Assembly (NCBI RefSeq): GCF_900112775.1
Contig: NZ_FOYZ01000011.1
Location: 62,001 to 126,000 of the forward strand
Direction of reading: 5' to 3'
DNA: 64,000 bases
Source: Anaeromicropila populeti
GTDB lineage: Bacteria; Bacillota; Clostridia; Lachnospirales; Lachnospiraceae
In this document: positions 62,368-64,000 of the stretch, piece by piece
Numbering within the stretch: the first letter of the stretch is position 1
How the letters are laid out: every line of letters starts with the position of its first letter
Program-made: the position numbers and the translations under genes
The notes under the pieces: generated by a model
Database searches by the model: none
What the model saw: the letters and a program-made list of their open reading frames with translations, nothing else
Told to the model about the DNA's origin: nothing

Positions 62368-64000
62368 ATGAACTTAGATTTTTTACCAATATCCAGAGAC
62401 GATATGAAAAAACGTGGATGGGAACAATTGGATTTTGTTTATATTATTGGGGATGCCTATGTGGATCACCCATCGTTTGGGCCTGCCATTATCAGCCGTG
62501 TATTAGAAGCACATGGCTATAAGGTAGGAATTATTTCTCAGCCAGACTGGAAGAAGGAGTCCTCCATTCAGATACTGGGAACACCACGACTTGGCTTTTT
62601 GGTATGTGGAGGAAACATGGACACCATGGTAAACCATTATAGTGTTTCGAAAAAAAGAAGAAGTCAGGATGCTTATTCTCCTGGAGGGGTCATTGGAAAA
62701 AGACCAGATCGGGCTACGATTGTATACTGTAACTTAATCCGTAAGGTATATAAAAAAACACCTGTCATAATTGGTGGAATTGAAGCCAGTCTGAGAAGGC
62801 TGGCACATTATGATTACTGGAGTGATAAAGTAAAACGTTCCATTTTACTGGATTCAGGGGCCGATTTGATTTCTTATGGTATGGGAGAACATTCCATAGT
62901 AGAGATAGCAGATGCATTACAGGCAGGAATCGATATTTTTGATATTACTTTTGTAAAAGGCACTGTGTACAAGGCGAAAAATCTGGAAACGGTATATGAA
63001 CCAGTAATGCTGCCATCCTTTGACGAAATTACAGCCAGCAGAGAACAGTATGCAAAAAGCTTTTACCTGCAATATATAAATACGGATCCTTATACAGGAA
63101 AATGTTTGGCAGAACCCTATAAAGAGACGGAATATATTATTCAGAATCCACCATCGCCACCCTTGTCCCAGCAGGAAATGGATGATGTTTATGCACTGCC
63201 GTATACAAGGGACTATCATCCAGTATATGAGCCGTTGGGAGGAATTCCAGCAATTAGTGAGTTGAAATATAGCCTTACCAGTAATAGAGGATGCTTTGGA
63301 GGATGCAGTTTTTGTGCATTAACCTTTCATCAGGGAAGAATTCTGCAAACCAGAAGCCATGAGTCTATTGTTAAGGAAGCAGTACTATTAACAGAGGATA
63401 AAGATTTTAAAGGTTACATTAATGATGTGGGTGGTCCTACCGCTAATTTCAGACACCCTTCCTGTGAGAAGCAGCTGTCAAAGGGAGTTTGTACAAACAA
63501 ACAATGCTTATTTCCTAAGCCATGTAAAAACCTTAAGATTGACCATAAAGATTACTTAACTCTTTTAAGGCGTCTTAGAAACATTCCTAATGTAAAAAAA
63601 GTTTTTATCCGTTCTGGAATCCGATTTGATTATTTAATGGCAGATAAAGATGCTGTATTTATGCGGGAGTTATGTGAGCATCATGTGAGCGGACAGCTTC
63701 GGGTTGCACCAGAGCATATTAGTGATTCCGTTCTTCAGTTGATGGGAAAGCCTGAAAATGCTGTTTATGAGAGCTTTCGTGAAGCATATAAACGGGTGAA
63801 TGAGAAGGTGGATAAAAAACAGTTTATAGTACCTTATTTAATGTCCTCCCATCCAGGTTCTACATTAAAGGAAGCAATCGCATTGGCTGAATATATACGG
63901 GATTTGGGATATATGCCAGAGCAGGTTCAGGATTTTTATCCTACACCGTCTACCATTTCCACTTGCATGTATTATACAGGACTTGATCCCAGGACGATGC
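62368..64000 (+). CDS. YgiQ-type (UPF0313) radical SAM protein, 3' end outside the window
   Basis: 544 codons are present and the frame is open at the window edge. The protein starts [20 protein letters not shown] and has the UPF0313 signature [20 protein letters not shown]. The radical SAM cluster CxxxCxxC is C309, C313 and C316 ([11 protein letters not shown]). Function is unproven. AAAGAGGA at 62357-62363 serves ATG 62368; ATG 62350 has no site. Confidence 0.93.
   Translation, partial: MNLDFLPISRDDMKKRGWEQLDFVYIIGDAYVDHPSFGPAIISRVLEAHGYKVGIISQPDWKKESSIQILGTPRLGFLVCGGNMDTMVNHYSVSKKRRSQDAYSPGGVIGKRPDRATIVYCNLIRKVYKKTPVIIGGIEASLRRLAHYDYWSDKVKRSILLDSGADLISYGMGEHSIVEIADALQAGIDIFDITFVKGTVYKAKNLETVYEPVMLPSFDEITASREQYAKSFYLQYINTDPYTGKCLAEPYKETEYIIQNPPSPPLSQQEMDDVYALPYTRDYHPVYEPLGGIPAISELKYSLTSNRGCFGGCSFCALTFHQGRILQTRSHESIVKEAVLLTEDKDFKGYINDVGGPTANFRHPSCEKQLSKGVCTNKQCLFPKPCKNLKIDHKDYLTLLRRLRNIPNVKKVFIRSGIRFDYLMADKDAVFMRELCEHHVSGQLRVAPEHISDSVLQLMGKPENAVYESFREAYKRVNEKVDKKQFIVPYLMSSHPGSTLKEAIALAEYIRDLGYMPEQVQDFYPTPSTISTCMYYTGLDPRTM

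Noticed and set aside
1-64000. CRISPR array, prophage, transposase or integron
   Set aside because: No regular repeat-spacer pattern, recombinase gene or terminal inverted repeats were seen.

Overview
The window reads as chromosomal DNA of a motile, spore-forming, low-GC Clostridia member, most like Lachnospiraceae. The reasons are the AT-rich composition, Bacillota-type gene order, sporulation genes at the left edge (the end of sigG, then a YlmC/YmxH-type gene), CodY, a FliY-type switch protein, CheC/CheD, strong Shine-Dalgarno sites and many TTG/GTG starts. Every protein gene lies on the + strand; the only minus-strand gene seen is one tRNA-Leu. No insertion sequence, prophage, CRISPR array or other clear acquired island was seen. 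The species cannot be named from this sequence.

Layout. 1-6.0 kb: end of sigG, ylmC-like gene, nrdR, comM-like AAA+ gene, dprA and topA. 6.0-7.0 kb: codY, behind two candidate promoters with a good CodY box between them. 7.1-38.1 kb: one nearly unbroken flagellar/chemotaxis operon, flgB-flgC-fliE-fliF-fliG-fliH-fliI-fliJ-ylxF-fliK-flgD-(TIGR02530)-flgE-flbD-motA-motB-fliL-fliM-fliY-cheY-fliO-fliP-fliQ-fliR-flhB-flhA-flhF-flhG-PilZ-cheB-cheA-cheW-cheC-cheD-(small membrane protein)-sigD. This is the Bacillus subtilis fla/che order with motA/motB and a PilZ/YcgR gene inserted. 38.2-41.4 kb: a tail of poorly characterised genes (FapA-like, a small charged protein, a SwrB-like/DUF6115 protein and an MltG-like protein). 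41.4-43.3 kb: rpsB-tsf with its own strong promoter, structured leader and terminator.

43.4-64 kb is mostly housekeeping: an XRE/TPR regulator behind a 30-bp perfect palindrome, tRNA-Leu(CAA), an orphan zinc-finger membrane protein, polA, coaE, an FtsA/PilM-like ATPase gene followed at once by a diguanylate cyclase, a WalJ-type metallo-hydrolase, the UPF0237 (ACT) and UPF0210 pair, a pepD-like peptidase, an LCP protein, an M23 protein, a small alarmone synthetase, an RsmF-like rRNA methyltransferase, an RsuA-family pseudouridine synthase, a HAD phosphatase and the first 544 codons of a YgiQ-type radical SAM gene that runs off the window.

How the parts fit. The long operon encodes the basal body, export apparatus, switch, a stator that looks sodium-type, the CheA/W/Y/B/C/D pathway and the flagellar sigma factor. 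CheR, flagellin, the filament cap and the hook-filament junction proteins are absent and must lie elsewhere. CodY next to the operon suggests nutritional control. A PilZ protein inside the operon and a GGDEF protein 20 kb away suggest c-di-GMP control of swimming. No wholly new system is obvious. The least explained elements are the post-sigD gene block, the helical insertion in the PilZ protein, the FtsA/PilM-like plus GGDEF pair, and the palindromes at the rpsB, XRE and fliM promoters.
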